Shown: in pieces, positions 1-9,474 of the stretch | Numbering within the stretch: the stretch's first letter is position 1 | Layout: every line of letters begins with the position of its first letter | Source of the DNA: Choristocarpus tenellus KU-1152 | Lineage: Eukaryota; Phaeophyceae | NCBI GenBank assembly: GCA_964200185.2 | Contig: CAXNAD020000298.1 | Coordinates: forward strand, 1 to 22,194 | DNA length: 22,194 nt | Reading direction: 5' to 3' | Position numbers and translations under genes: made by a program | Notes under the pieces: model-generated | What the model saw: the letters and a program-made list of their open reading frames with translations, nothing else | The model's database searches: none | What the model was told of the DNA's origin: nothing

Positions 1-148
1 CTTTCCCCCCTCCCCCCCCCCCCGCCTCCCCCACCCCCTTCCCCCCAATTTTGTTTGCACCCCCTCTTCCCCCCCCCCCCCCCCCCCCCCCCCCGCCACC
101 TCCTCCATTCCGCCTACATACAACAAGAAATTAAACACATAAGCTCAC
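1..148 (-). other. Start of intron 8, C/G-homopolymer rich
   Basis: From the donor GTGAGC at 148 the intron runs off the left edge. On the plus strand it is dominated by C runs, including 26 consecutive C at 69-94, so the transcribed strand is strongly G-rich and could form G-quadruplexes. No coding segment is visible. Homopolymer lengths here are likely to be assembly-sensitive. Confidence 0.6.
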
Positions 149-3100
149 CTCCCCAACACCATACGGATCCAGCGCAGACAGCAGCGTCTCCTTGTCCTTC
201 CCTCTCCCCTCCCCAGTCCCCACCCCTGTCACCCTCCGACGGATCTCCCCACACCCCACACCCAAAAAGGAGCCCTTGTTTCCTTTGTCCTTCTTGGCTG
301 CCGCTTTAGCAGCCGCCTTGGCAGCCTTGGCAGCACGTTTCATCTCTGCCTTTGCCAACTGCGCAGGCGTGAGGCCAGCATCCCCTGCCCCTTTGGATCC
401 ACCACCGGGTCCACCACCAGAGCCACCACCAGAGCCACCACCAGATGTTGATGGCTTGCCCTCAACAGCATCATTTTTACTGCCGCTGTTGGTTGCCACT
501 GCTGGGCCTGAGCCTCCTCCCTGTTCTTGTGCAGAGATATTTTTTTATTTTGCGAGTTTAGTGAAGTCAAAACCTCACGATTTTGATAAATAAACAAGTA
601 CTGTATCATTGGGGAAACACTTGGTACAATATACAACTGACACGGTGATGGTATGCAACATCCCCAGACAACACCTTCCCATTTCAATCGCATCCAAGAA
701 TCAAGAATTGGGTGAATATTTTGCCTACTTCAGGGTGGGAGGGGGGGGGGTGCAGAGCAAGCTTAGCTACATGGGGTTGGGATTACTACATTAGCTACAA
801 TTTAGAGCAGCAAATTCAATGCCAAACACAAAAAGGTACAAACATTAGCACTATTATCATCAACACTAGTACAAGAATAGTAGTGTTACTACTACTATCG
901 CTCAAACATACTGTGCTAGACATTTACTGTCCCTTCTTCTGACCAACAACACAGCAAGAAAGAGATCATAGTATGCACAACCCCCAACCCAACAACCCCA
1001 ACCAAAATCAATCAAAAGAGACAGATAGACGTCCTTGCCAGAGGGGAAAGAACACCATTGTCCACACCCAGCCATCCACATCCACAGGAGGGTTGAGCTC
1101 ATGCCATTACTATCAACAACGCAAAAGCAAGCGATCTACAAAAAATAATAAAGCTCTTCGTGTTTTCCATCTTCAACTTACTCTCCTCTAGACCCCACAG
1201 CACATCACCTGCTTCTCCGCCGCCGCCTGCTCTTCCTTGTCAATGCCTTCCAAGGCTGTGAACAGTTCATCGGACAGAGCAGTTTGAAGCTCCCTCAGAC
1301 ATCTCTCCAGCCCAAGCCCTAATCTTTCTGCACCACCTAGAGGCGGTACGCTCGTGCAGCTGCCGTTGCCGCCTGCCCCTTCCCCTACTTCCTTCCCCCC
1401 CAACTCCGCCTCTCCCCTAAGGAGGCGTGTTCGTCGAAGGGAGCCATCTCTGAGTACGCGCAATGCATCTGCAAGAGCAGACACGCTAGAGGCCACCTGA
1501 TGATAAAGAAGTGGGGAGGCGGGGTTTTACAAAACAATTTTTATTTTATTTTTGGCAGGCATGGGAGGAGCGGGAGTGGGTCCTTCAATCAGTCGTTCAA
1601 ATCAATCAGTGTTTGTAGCGGCGGGACTTGTTGGCTAAACTTGGTCACCCTTGTTTCGGCCTTGCATTGACATCAATACATACTTCAACCTGTGCTTCTA
1701 AAATGGCAGCATCCTCAAATCCTACTATTGTGATGACACCAACACTTTCCCACAAGTTCCCTTCACACAGAGCAAAGACAACTGTCCGGGGACACAGTCG
1801 AGTATCATCACAGCCGGATCACTTTCAATGCTCGTAGTAATACTCCCGAATAAAAAACTATCACTGCAAATGGATGAACACCTCTCACATTATTCATTTG
1901 ACACTACTTCTGTGTTGTTGCACTCACTCCATTTCCTAGTTACTCCCACACACCTGCAGATAGAGTACGCACCAAAATATATATGCTGCACACTTATCAT
2001 TGACAAGACCACGCCCACCGCCTGTTTTACAACAAACTCCACATGTCACTCCTCACCAACTCGCACTAAATAAATAACACCGGTTGATCACACTTCAACG
2101 AACCTATGCAAACCTATATGATTGATCCACCGTGGTGGCATTTTCCACACATCATAGCATACCTGCTGGCGGTCCAGTGGATCCACAAGACGATGCCCTT
2201 CCCCCAGCGGACCTGCCTCAACCGAATTGAGCTCAACCAGGAGAGATCTGGACGCAGACCAACAATGAAAAAAAAAAAAAAGAAACAGTGGTGCTTGGCG
2301 GTGACGAGGATGCGATGGCCCTTGACATGACACGTTGAAGTTCAGAGAAGGCGACAAAAAAAAAAGAAAAGAAAAGAAAAATAACACAAAAAAGAGTGAA
2401 ACGGCGAGATGACAAAGTTAAAAAAAAAAAAAACGGCGACAGTCAAGCGGTAACGAACAGGAACAATTCAACCAATGTATTCCTCCTCTCCCCTCCTACC
2501 CATTTCTTGAGAGTCCAATCAGATTTACAGCCTTGACCGGAAGGCCACCTTGAATGAACCGTCAGCAAAAGAAGAGGTCAGCAAAGAGAGATGAATCAAA
2601 GTGGAAGCAAGGAACTGCTGAAAACACGGGCTGAGAGAGTCACACACAGCTTGCCTGCTCCAGAAGAGGTTGAACTCACCTGCAGGTCATACCGATAGTC
2701 TCTCGAGCAGGCCCATGGTACTGTGGGATGGTACGGATAGCCCTGGAAGAACCTTCAAAGGCACTCTATGCGTGTAATCCCACCATCAATCCATCGATCC
2801 ATCCACAGTAGTGACAACAGAATTTCACATTGTGAAATAGAGGGTGCGTGAGGAAGGGCATGGACAGGCCTTGGAGAAGGGAGGGAAGCAAATAGCTCCT
2901 TGAGACCAGCCAGGAAGGAGCTCATGGCAATTCATTTAACAACACGAGAAGATAAGACACGACATTATACTTGGACTACAATGTACTGGATGAGAACTTC
3001 ACACACTATCCTACAGGGGACCTGCCACATGATTTAGCCAAGTGCGTCTACTTGCCAGAGAGGGTGACCTTTGAAAATTGAGCTTTTTTCCCCTTCCCCC

Positions 3101-5494
3101 CACCCCCTGCAGACACAAAGGTCACACTTGGAAGTGTGAACTCCAGAGTACTTAATTAATAAAATTAATATACTCAAGATAATAACAGCAAAAACATATC
3201 TGAAATAATCACCTTGTCCTTTTTCTTCGGGTTGACATATTTGGACCCCCCGAGCAGCAGGCGGAGGTGCTCAGCACACGTCATCTGCCCTCGGTGTGGG
3301 CGACAGGCATCAAAGTGGGAGGCATCAAACGGGGCAGTTTCTACTCCAGACGCCTCGCAGGTCATAGCAGAGACTCCTGCATGTGAAAGGTAGAGGGTAG
3401 AAAAACGCAAAGGGCGTATGGACGGGACAGGGCGTGCGTGAGTGTGGTGGAGTTGGTGTATGAGGGGATGGGAGGTGGAGTGATTTCGCTGCAGCTGCGT
3501 AAGGTTGACTGGTGTTAGCAAGATTGGTGTTAACAAGATTCACAGTGGTGCACTGAGGTGCAAGGAGCGAGGGAATTCGAGGGACCGGTAACATGCTGAG
3601 TGAGCACGCAACCAAAGTTTGTTAAAGGTTGGTCAAAAGCAAAACAGAGGACAACAATGCAACTTGCTTGAAGAAAATCTTCCATTCATTTGCGACCTGT
3701 CAAGGTGTTAAGAACCCTTATACAGTGCAGGTGTTCCCAACCACAGCACACAGCAACCCACACCACCATCACCAAGAGATCGTATTTCTTCTTCCCTTCT
3801 ATTGACCCTTCGATTCTTTGTCGTCATACACACACAGCACTATTGATAGAATATATGTGGTAAATATTATTGCATTCTCTTGAACCTATCTTGTATCTCT
3901 CATAGATATGTTTCGTATTGTCCACCAAAATCCAATGTAACACTGTACACAATGTGCACAGCTAGGAGTGAACTCATCTTTATCAAACCTGTCGAGTGTG
4001 TCTGTGAGCAACACAAAAGTTGCCACAAGAGCCATGCTGACAACACACCCTCCATAGTACTATTGACACAATACACACACACGTCCATGCAGCCACCCTC
4101 TCTTGCACAATTGTTTCCCTTTCCCCAATGCACCCTCAAGTAGAACTGACCATCAGCAATCTCCACAATATTTGCAGCTGCTGCAGCTCCCACTGCAGCT
4201 ACCCCTATGGCCACAAAGCTCCCCAGAGACACTGTCCTTGCCTCTGAAGCATATAGCTCAGGAAGTGGTGACAGGCCAACCTCTGCAACTGCCTCCTGCA
4301 GAGGCCTGCCCAATCACAAAAAAAACAGGTATTGCAAGTCAAGATCCATAGGTCGTTGGGAATGGCAATAGCAAGGTGCAGAGGAATTACTTGTGTGGGT
4401 ATTCGTTTTGCATTATGAGGAATCCATTCCCTCAGGGCAAGTTGGGGAAGTCGTGGGGGGTCCAGGACTACTCACACATGAAACCAAAAGCAGCAGCTGA
4501 ATCTACCATTGCTCAAACATTCTTGAGATTTTCAGGGTTAAAGGTGAGAGAAGAAGGCAGGACAGATTATGGAAGAATAGGTGCAAAATGATGAGCGCAA
4601 CTGGAGATATCTCTCCAATATGAGTGTACGTGCAACGTGTGCTTGTACGGTTCAGAGCAATAAACGAGCAAACCAGAGTTACTATCCTTCCACAATAAAT
4701 ATCCTCTGGTTGATTTGACTCACCTGGTTTCTCCATGGCGACAGAAGCACAAACCTCCTCCCAACAAGGCCTTCGCCAGAGCGGGACCTTCACCATCATC
4801 AGAAGGCACTAATGGCGTTACCCCGGCATTGAGGAGGTCGGTCAGAAAGGAAGTCACCTCAGAGCGGACGCCCGAGTGTCCGTCCATATAGGCAACAATG
4901 CGCGAGAAGATAGCTGCGCGAGTAGGAACCTCCGGGAGAGCCTTTTCGACCTCAGTTGCTGGAATGCAGCTGTTGGTCGAGGGTGAAATAGTAGTACAGA
5001 TTAGAGGGGGGGGTGTACTTGTGCTGAGACAGGGTACATACACAGATTGGCTTGGTAGATATTGTGAATATTGCGGTAAGACAATACTTCGGTCAGTAGT
5101 GGCTATCTTCAAGTACACTGGTCACGTCTGGTCTGTGGTTGAAGAGAACGGTGAAGAATGAGAGGACAAAAAGGTGCAAATCTAAAAGGGTATGGCGGAC
5201 AGACAGCCGTCCCATGGCAAAATAATCCCGGAAAACTCTAACACGAAGCACATATCTGAAGTTCGAAGGTGCTCAGATTGCAACCTGCTAGCAGTTAGGT
5301 GAGTTGACTTTGTGAGTAGGCAGGGCTGTTGGGTCTTACCTTGCATCGAACAAGGGGTCGCCCTTAGGATGTGCGAGGACGTCCTTGTTAAGCGTGGCAG
5401 CATTCAAATCCACTCGAACACCCTTAGCCGCCACAAGCAGGACATCTTCCAATATGACCTTTCTGGCCCCCACAGTCACCGCAGATGCGGACAT
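1..5494 (-). CDS. Probable cytosolic histidyl-tRNA synthetase, 5' part: degenerate aromatic-lyase-like N-terminal region (8 exons, 3'-partial)
   Basis: Joined exons 5494-5340, 4969-4724, 4305-4151, 3376-3213, 2765-2680, 2247-2163, 1496-1209 and 520-149 give 1551 bases, or 517 codons with no stop. All introns are GT-AG and every junction keeps phase. Residues about 10-300 follow the histidine/phenylalanine ammonia-lyase fold in order: LEDVLLVA near the N-terminus, TRAAIF...GHSGVR, LLNAGVTPLVP, EVGLSPLPELYASEA, RPHRGQM...LRLLLGGS, IRTIPQYHG and LLVELNS. The Ala-Ser-Gly triad that forms the MIO cofactor is absent, so lyase activity is not expected. A Gly/Ser linker (about 419-434) and an Ala/Lys helix (about 443-475) follow. 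From memory, plant cytosolic histidyl-tRNA synthetase carries the same degenerate region before its catalytic core, including a local 'ALSCE/AMTCE...F' match, a Lys-rich stretch and a 'DPxG' segment. The family call is inference because the catalytic domain is outside the window. The alternative is a stand-alone inactive lyase-like protein. Confidence 0.72.
149..520 (-). CDS. Exon 8: Gly/Ser linker and Ala/Lys-rich helix
   Basis: The exon opens after CAG (521-523) with GGGSGPAVATNSGSK, then carries four SGGG-type linker units (from 12-base DNA repeats at 399-446). Next comes LTPAQLAKAEMKRAAKAAK with further Ala/Lys runs, the basic-helix type seen in eukaryote-specific extensions of aminoacyl-tRNA synthetases, where it adds general tRNA affinity. 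It ends LLSALDPYGVGE before the strong donor GGGGAG|GTGAGC at 148. The frame has no ATG, which is why an isolated reading of it looks like a GTG start. The acceptor is pyrimidine-poor, so the exon start is less certain than its frame. Confidence 0.6.
399..446 (-). repeat. Four 12-base units encoding the SGGG linker
   Basis: On the plus strand CCACCACC followed by GGGT, AGAG, AGAG and AGAT repeats four times in register with codons. It encodes the Gly/Ser-rich linker of exon 8. Such units expand and contract by slippage without shifting frame. Confidence 0.8.
1209..1496 (-). CDS. Exon 7: helical C-terminal segment of the lyase-like region
   Basis: The acceptor CCCCACTTCTTTATCATCAG ends at 1497, and 96 complete codons follow. 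It reads VASSVSALADALRVLRDG, a basic stretch (RRTRLLRGEAE), a Gly-rich loop, and the helix LERCLRELQTALSDELFTAL. This fits the helical bundle after the ELNS block in plant-type HisRS, with low sequence similarity. The donor AAGCAG|GTGATG at 1208 is inferred because it joins exon 8 in phase 0. Without splicing, the frame would end seven codons later at a TAG (1188-1190), which is the alternative. Confidence 0.6.
2163..2247 (-). CDS. Exon 6: ELNS-motif exon
   Basis: The acceptor GGTCTGCGTCCAG lies behind a long T tract and ends at 2248. The first A completes Arg with the AG of exon 5. It reads SLLVELNSVEAGPLGEG. The spacing from PQYHG to ELNS equals that of active ammonia-lyases (VVEIELNSATDNPL). 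After Ser the usual Ala-Thr-Asp-Asn-Pro-Leu is altered and the following GGNFHG block is missing, another sign of degeneration. The donor CAGCAG|GTATGC at 2162 leaves phase 0. Confidence 0.74.
2680..2765 (-). CDS. Exon 5: PQxHG-motif exon
   Basis: The exon contains AIRTIPQYHGPARETIGMTC, the counterpart of the lyase block SLRCxPQVHGASRDAI. The donor TGCAG|GTGAGT at 2679 is strong and leaves two bases. The left boundary is less sure: the acceptor GCATAG at 2766 keeps phase 0 with exon 4 and adds SAFEGSSR, whereas the better-looking acceptor TTCTTCCAG at 2743 would break the frame. With the chosen boundary, the lyase Tyr of 'QDxYSLR' is not present but the Arg is. Confidence 0.68.
3213..3376 (-). 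CDS. Exon 4 of the lyase-like/HisRS gene
   Basis: The acceptor is CTACCTTTCACATGCAG, ending at 3377, and the donor is GACAAG|GTGATT at 3212. The exon begins with two bases completing Gly and carries 54 further codons. It holds MTCEASGVETAPFDASHFDA, then RPHRGQMTCAEHLRLLLGGS. This is the ammonia-lyase block usually written FDPRIHALRPHPGQ...LRxLLxGS, with Pro of HPGQ changed to Arg. The exon ends in a Lys-rich stretch (PKKKDK), where active lyases start the variable loop before the 'QDxYSLR' motif. Confidence 0.78.
4151..4305 (-). CDS. Exon 3 of the lyase-like/HisRS gene
   Basis: The acceptor is TTTTTTTTGTGATTGGGCAG, an excellent polypyrimidine tract, ending at 4306. The first G completes the Arg codon begun in exon 2. 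The exon reads PLQEAVAEVGLSPLPELYAS, then EARTVSLGSF and an Ala-rich helix ending IVEIAD. This aligns with the lyase segment that normally reads GLxPLxLxxKEGLALINGTQ; the Asn-Gly-Thr is replaced by Leu-Gly-Ser. The donor GATG|GTCAGT at 4150 was chosen because its one-base phase fits exon 4 and restores the continuous reading IADGVSAMTCE. Open sequence beyond this donor is intron. Confidence 0.72.
4724..4969 (-). CDS. Exon 2: lyase-like core segment without the MIO triad
   Basis: The acceptor ...CGACCAACAG ends at 4970 and the donor ACCAG|GTGAGT begins at 4723. The AG carried over from exon 1 plus the first C makes Ser, and the exon ends with two bases (AG) of an Arg codon. It reads ALPEVPTRAAIFSRI, DGHSGVRSEV, LLNAGVTPLVPSDDGEGPAL and ALLGGGLCF. 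In active ammonia-lyases the loop after the Val-Pro holds G-[ST]-[VI]-x-ASG-DLxPL. Here VPSDDGEGPALAKALLGGG is shorter and has no Ala-Ser-Gly, inside one uninterrupted exon, so the loss cannot be a splicing artefact. Confidence 0.78.
5340..5494 (-). CDS. Exon 1 of the lyase-like/HisRS gene, start codon
   Basis: The ATG is at 5494-5492 with G at -3, and an in-frame TGA lies eleven codons upstream. The exon reads MSASAVTVGARKVILEDV and so on for 51 codons, then ends in AG before the strong donor GTAAGA at 5339. The segment LEDVLLVAAKGVRVDL matches the conserved start of ammonia-lyase proteins ('LEDVVAVARGGARVEL'-type). An upstream exon joined at CCATAG just before the ATG cannot be excluded, but the distance from Met to the lyase-like motif suits a true start. 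The exon is below 60 codons, so a simple open-frame scan would miss it. Confidence 0.7.
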
Positions 5495-5520
5495 GCCTAT
5501 GGTAGTATTGTTGTTGAGTG

Positions 5521-7690
5521 AAGGTCAAATTTCCCTTGTGCCCTTCCCTTCTAACTTATCACGGCTCAAGTGGGGTTCCACCGATACAGTATACTTGTAT
5601 AAGCTAGGACGATGTCCTTTGCCCACAGGGAGGGAACAGGAATACCGTCACAGAAGAATCGAAGGGAGGGGATGCCTTGAGATACAATTGAGGTGGTGGA
5701 AGAAGGGTGGAAGGCGGTTATGGGAAAGAACAAACAAGGACCAGACTGGGACCGTGGGTCCGCCCGCTCATTAACCTTTTGAAATTCTTCAAAGTACGAA
5801 ATATCAAGTACTGTCTAGTACAATAAATTTTATTAATATGAATATATTTACAATGTTCTATTTTAGATACGCATTAACATGACCAGTTCAGGGTCATCAG
5901 ATACTTCCAACAAACCATAGTCAAAAGCATCTTTGACAGCCCCATTGACCAGTTGTGTAAGAAAGCATCAGAACCGGTCGAACCAGTCAAAAGACATCTG
6001 GACGGTCTTCAAATTGCCCCTCATTTATCTATACATATCTGTGCGCTCACAAAATTGCACTACTACCAGAAAGCAGACTGGATGTGACCAATCTCTAAAG
6101 TGATACTTTCCTACGATAAGAATATGAGAGTAAAGGGTGGTCCACCAGCAGGTTCCTCACGAAGAGGGGGCTCCAATGATCTGTGAACGGTCACAATCCG
6201 TCAACGACTCACCCCTATCGCTGTGTCCCAGTTTCCCTCACACAACTAACTGGGTCTATACGTGACCTGCCAAACACAACGCTGTTCAAAAGGATGGGTA
6301 ATGGTGACGTGATGGTAATTGAATTTCTTATCAAGGGTAGCTTTTGTTTGATCGTTTCACATTCAGCACAACATGGTCCCCTCCATTGGCATTTAAATCC
6401 TAACAGGGCGAGGACATGCTTGCGACACGGCAATTCCCACAAGTTCCCCGTCAAAAACAAACTACACCATACATTAAAAATTCCTATTTTGTTCCCTCTG
6501 GTGGAACTGAATGGCCTAAAATTCGATTTCTAGATCTCAATTTGGGGTTTCAATGAGTCGCTCTGAATTCAAAAGATTCTGTGTTAGTCGCAGTACGTCA
6601 ACCAGGGTCTTCTCACGATATCAAACTCAATAAGATCCACCACCTACTTGTCGTTGCTGCTGCTGGTGGTGCCAACGAACAATGATGAAAGTTGTGAGGT
6701 GTTTTTCGACAGAGTTGTATCAGCCGATGTCCAGAAAATGCAAAGTAAACTTCAAGAAAACCTAATCAAGCGACTAGCCCACCATCTTGAGCACTCCGTG
6801 AGTGCATGTGCTTGAGATGTGCCCCTCTATAGTATGAGGTGGACTGGGTACCCTAGCGTGATGATAACCCGCTGGGCCTTCGAAAACGTCTGCATAGATG
6901 GGTTCTATTTGTCCATATGCATCATACCATCCCCCCATGAATTTTCGAGGGTTCAAACCACATCAATCCAATGATTCTTCCATAGAAATATGATCTGGTT
7001 TCGATTTTCCAAAGCCCGCGTGGGAAATGCTACAGATTTTATATCTACATGTTCCATCCAATCTGTTGTTTACATAATAGGACACAAAAACACATCAGAC
7101 CAAGAACGAGTCGGCAAGGGCTTCGAACCGAAGTAGGGGACCCAGAGGCAGGTCCAGTACAAAATTCGAGGGATACGAGGAGTGACGAGTGGTGGGATGG
7201 CTGAACTCAGTGTCAAACATTGAGATACCACTGTTTCATCAGGATAGACAGTCGGACGACTCTGTCCCAGTGGACTAGTGGTATTTCGATGTTTGACACC
7301 CAACACGCAAGAAGCAAGGTACAAAAGGACACATTACAATTAGTCGTAGTGTAACGATTACTCGCAGTAGATAGTACTTGGAACAGTATGAGAAGTGGTG
7401 CAGCATGTAGTGCCTCTAATCACTTACACAGATAGTCCCCATACTAAATAGTAATAATAGTAATTATGCTGAAGATCAAAGGAATATGTGAATGATATCT
7501 TTGGGCAAAAGAAAATCAGGGAGAGTACAGATATGGCTCGCCCTCATAACGCCTATACGAAAAACATAAAACGGTTTCCAGAAATATGAGCGAGTTTTAG
7601 GACCTATCTGCGTACTACTAGCTAAAGTCACGGTATTTCAGACTCCTGCCGTCCACAGACCCATATCTATACTCATGACTTTTCACCAAC
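5521..7690. other. Gene-poor stretch upstream of the lyase-like/HisRS gene
   Basis: The first few hundred bases should hold the promoter of the minus-strand gene starting at 5494, but no TATA-like or other core element stands out. Open frames up to 116 codons (for example 6183-6533) have no recognisable motifs and no good splice context. No RNA gene was found. Confidence 0.5.
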
Positions 7691-8720
7691 CAGTAGTTAC
7701 CCCGACCGGCTGGACAGGATGGGGTTGTGGCTCAACCCTAGTCCAGTTCTGGTTAAGATCCGAGATGACCCTAGACCAGTCCTGATAAAACATATCAATC
7801 TGGAACACATATGTCGTACTATATGGTGTTTTACCTGGGTCGACCCACAGCCCAGTCCGGTTGAAGCCTTGGACTGGTTCTGTAGAAACATAATTTTCCA
7901 GGGATGGCCCGTTGCCAATTCCAGTTCAAATCTTTGATGACCCACTATAAACGGGCATATTAACATGACCAGCCAGGTTAAGGATGGGTTGGGCTGGCCC
8001 GGTTCAAAACATATCATCAGAGCATTTCATCAGTCTGAGCAAAAAGGATAGCCTGGATCCGGACCATGATCGCAAGTCACCTGTTGTTCACCCATATTGA
8101 CAGATTTATTGGCCACGATCCAACCAGCCCTGATAGAATGCATTGGCACGTGGGCAAGTCCATAGACTAGTTATTTTGAAAGATGGACTGATGATGGACT
8201 AAATCTGTCACAATATGTTGTGACAGAATGGTCGGCAGATCGGTCATGTTGAAATAGGTGATGGCCATAGATTAAAATGTACTTCTAGTTGTACAGAGTA
8301 ATTGGATTGTTCCAATCAAGATGGATCGGGTTATCCTGGTCAATATATGTTCCAAATTACCCCAAATACATACAGAAATAAAAACGGTTTTTTATACATA
8401 CCGTAGTACAGTTCCTCTCCTACCTTTTTGGTATTCGTGGTGGACACTGGACTAGGCCTTGTCTATGTTTTAACGTGACTGCACCAATACTTTATGGACC
8501 TGGTCTGGACATGTCAGAAAATATCATAACCAGTCAGACCTGCGGATTGGCTCTTTCGTATTTTCCAGGCAGACCTCGTGAAAAAGCCCGATCTGATTGA
8601 AGTCTCTGACCGTTCCTGGACCAGTCCATTTTGGTACGTATTCCACTAGGGGCATCTGGCCACCTAGTTCGTTTAAGCCTCCCATTAAATCATACTCGAC
8701 CAAGTTTGACCCATGACCTG
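7690..8720. repeat. Region rich in degenerate CCAGTCC/GGACTGG words
   Basis: Variants of (A)CCAGTCC and its complement recur on both strands about every 50-100 bases, for example near 7741, 7775, 7852, 7872, 7970, 8110, 8500, 8530 and 8610, often next to GGTTCAAA- or GGTT-type sequence. This looks like an old, heavily diverged repeat array or a decayed mobile element. No coding content was recognised. Confidence 0.3.
8204..8227. repeat. Perfect 10-base hairpin
   Basis: TCTGTCACAA and TTGTGACAGA flank a 4-base loop (TATG). It has no adjacent gene or T-run, so its role is unknown. It may be a remnant of a small inverted-repeat element. Confidence 0.6.
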
Positions 8721-8880
8721 GTCCCATCATAATTTCTCGGTCTGGTGGAATCCCTGCCCCTACTATCTGGAAATGTGTTCTGCATTGGTGTTTACGATAA
8801 ATTTGAGTGAGGAAAAAATGACCCTCTCCGAGAGTGTCAAGTGGCAGGTGTTTGCAGAACAGAGAGGCGAGAGACACCAC

Positions 8881-9056
8881 AATTAAGCGTGCGTGGCACG
8901 ATTGGTGTAGCCACCACACATCTCATGTCTCACAACTGAATATCAAAACTCTGCTGTACTTTTTCAGCTATCTGTCACTCTCTGTTGTGACTCCCTTCTG
9001 CAGCCGTGGTCACTTTGCCGCTCCGACATCCTGGGTGCACAACTGCCGCTCAAAAA
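8881..9056. repeat. Dispersed repeat, copy 1
   Basis: The copy begins AATTAAGCGTGCGTGG and aligns along its length with 10357-10537. The first 32 bases differ at seven sites, nearly all transitions, with shared blocks CACAACTGA, TTCAGCT/CTCAGCT, TCTGTTGT and CATCCTGG/TATCCTGG. Both copies have the same orientation. The family was not recognised. Confidence 0.55.
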
Positions 9057-9448
9057 GGCGTACCTATTTTGTTGAACTCAGTACTATACAGTAGAGCAAA
9101 GTAGTTATATACTATTATATTCTTCATGATAACTTCAGAACTATCCCAACCTGCGGTCAGAGAGAGAAGCTTCACACACTACATACACTACTTCTCATAA
9201 GTCCTACTCCATGCATGCACGTAACTGTTGTTGCCCTACAACAGTTGCACTGCCACTGTTCATGCCTTGCTTCTGGTGCATTGGGTATAGCCATCAAACC
9301 ACAAGACGCTCCTCCTCCTCAGTCTAGTTGTGAGACACCTGTGCCAATGACATTTTCTAGAAAAGAGCGAAAGTATCTTAGAGGGTTCGAGTTTTGCCCT
9401 GTTTGTCCATTTGGGGCTTGGCTTCCCGCTGGGTTTTTATGACAATTT

Positions 9449-9474
9449 CCTACTCCAAAATGTTTCGGAGTAGG
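9449..9474. repeat. Perfect 8-base hairpin
   Basis: CCTACTCC (9449-9456) and GGAGTAGG (9467-9474) flank a 10-base loop. No gene lies beside it. Confidence 0.45.

Noticed and set aside
192-593. Plus-strand open frame with a Pro/Glu-rich repeat
   Set aside because: It is the antisense shadow of the minus-strand Gly/Ser linker and Ala/Lys exon, which has splice sites and fits the reconstructed gene.
3086-3112. Textbook plus-strand splice acceptor (T/C tract then CCCCCTGCAG)
   Set aside because: It lies inside an intron of the minus-strand gene, and no plus-strand open frame with coding character follows it.
3900-4150. Continuation of the minus-strand open frame beyond exon 3
   Set aside because: The donor at 4150 restores the lyase-like alignment and phase with exon 4. 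The extension has no homology signal and would add unrelated Cys/His-rich sequence.
6183-6533. 116-codon plus-strand open frame
   Set aside because: It has no motif, splice context or protein-like composition, and is expected by chance in a window this size.
7105-7130. Minus-strand B-box-like GGTTCGAAGCCC
   Set aside because: No A box at the right distance and no acceptor or anticodon pairing, so it is not a tRNA gene.
8524-8919. 131-codon minus-strand open frame
   Set aside because: It lies in the CCAGTCC-word region, shows no recognisable domain and overlaps the start of the dispersed repeat.
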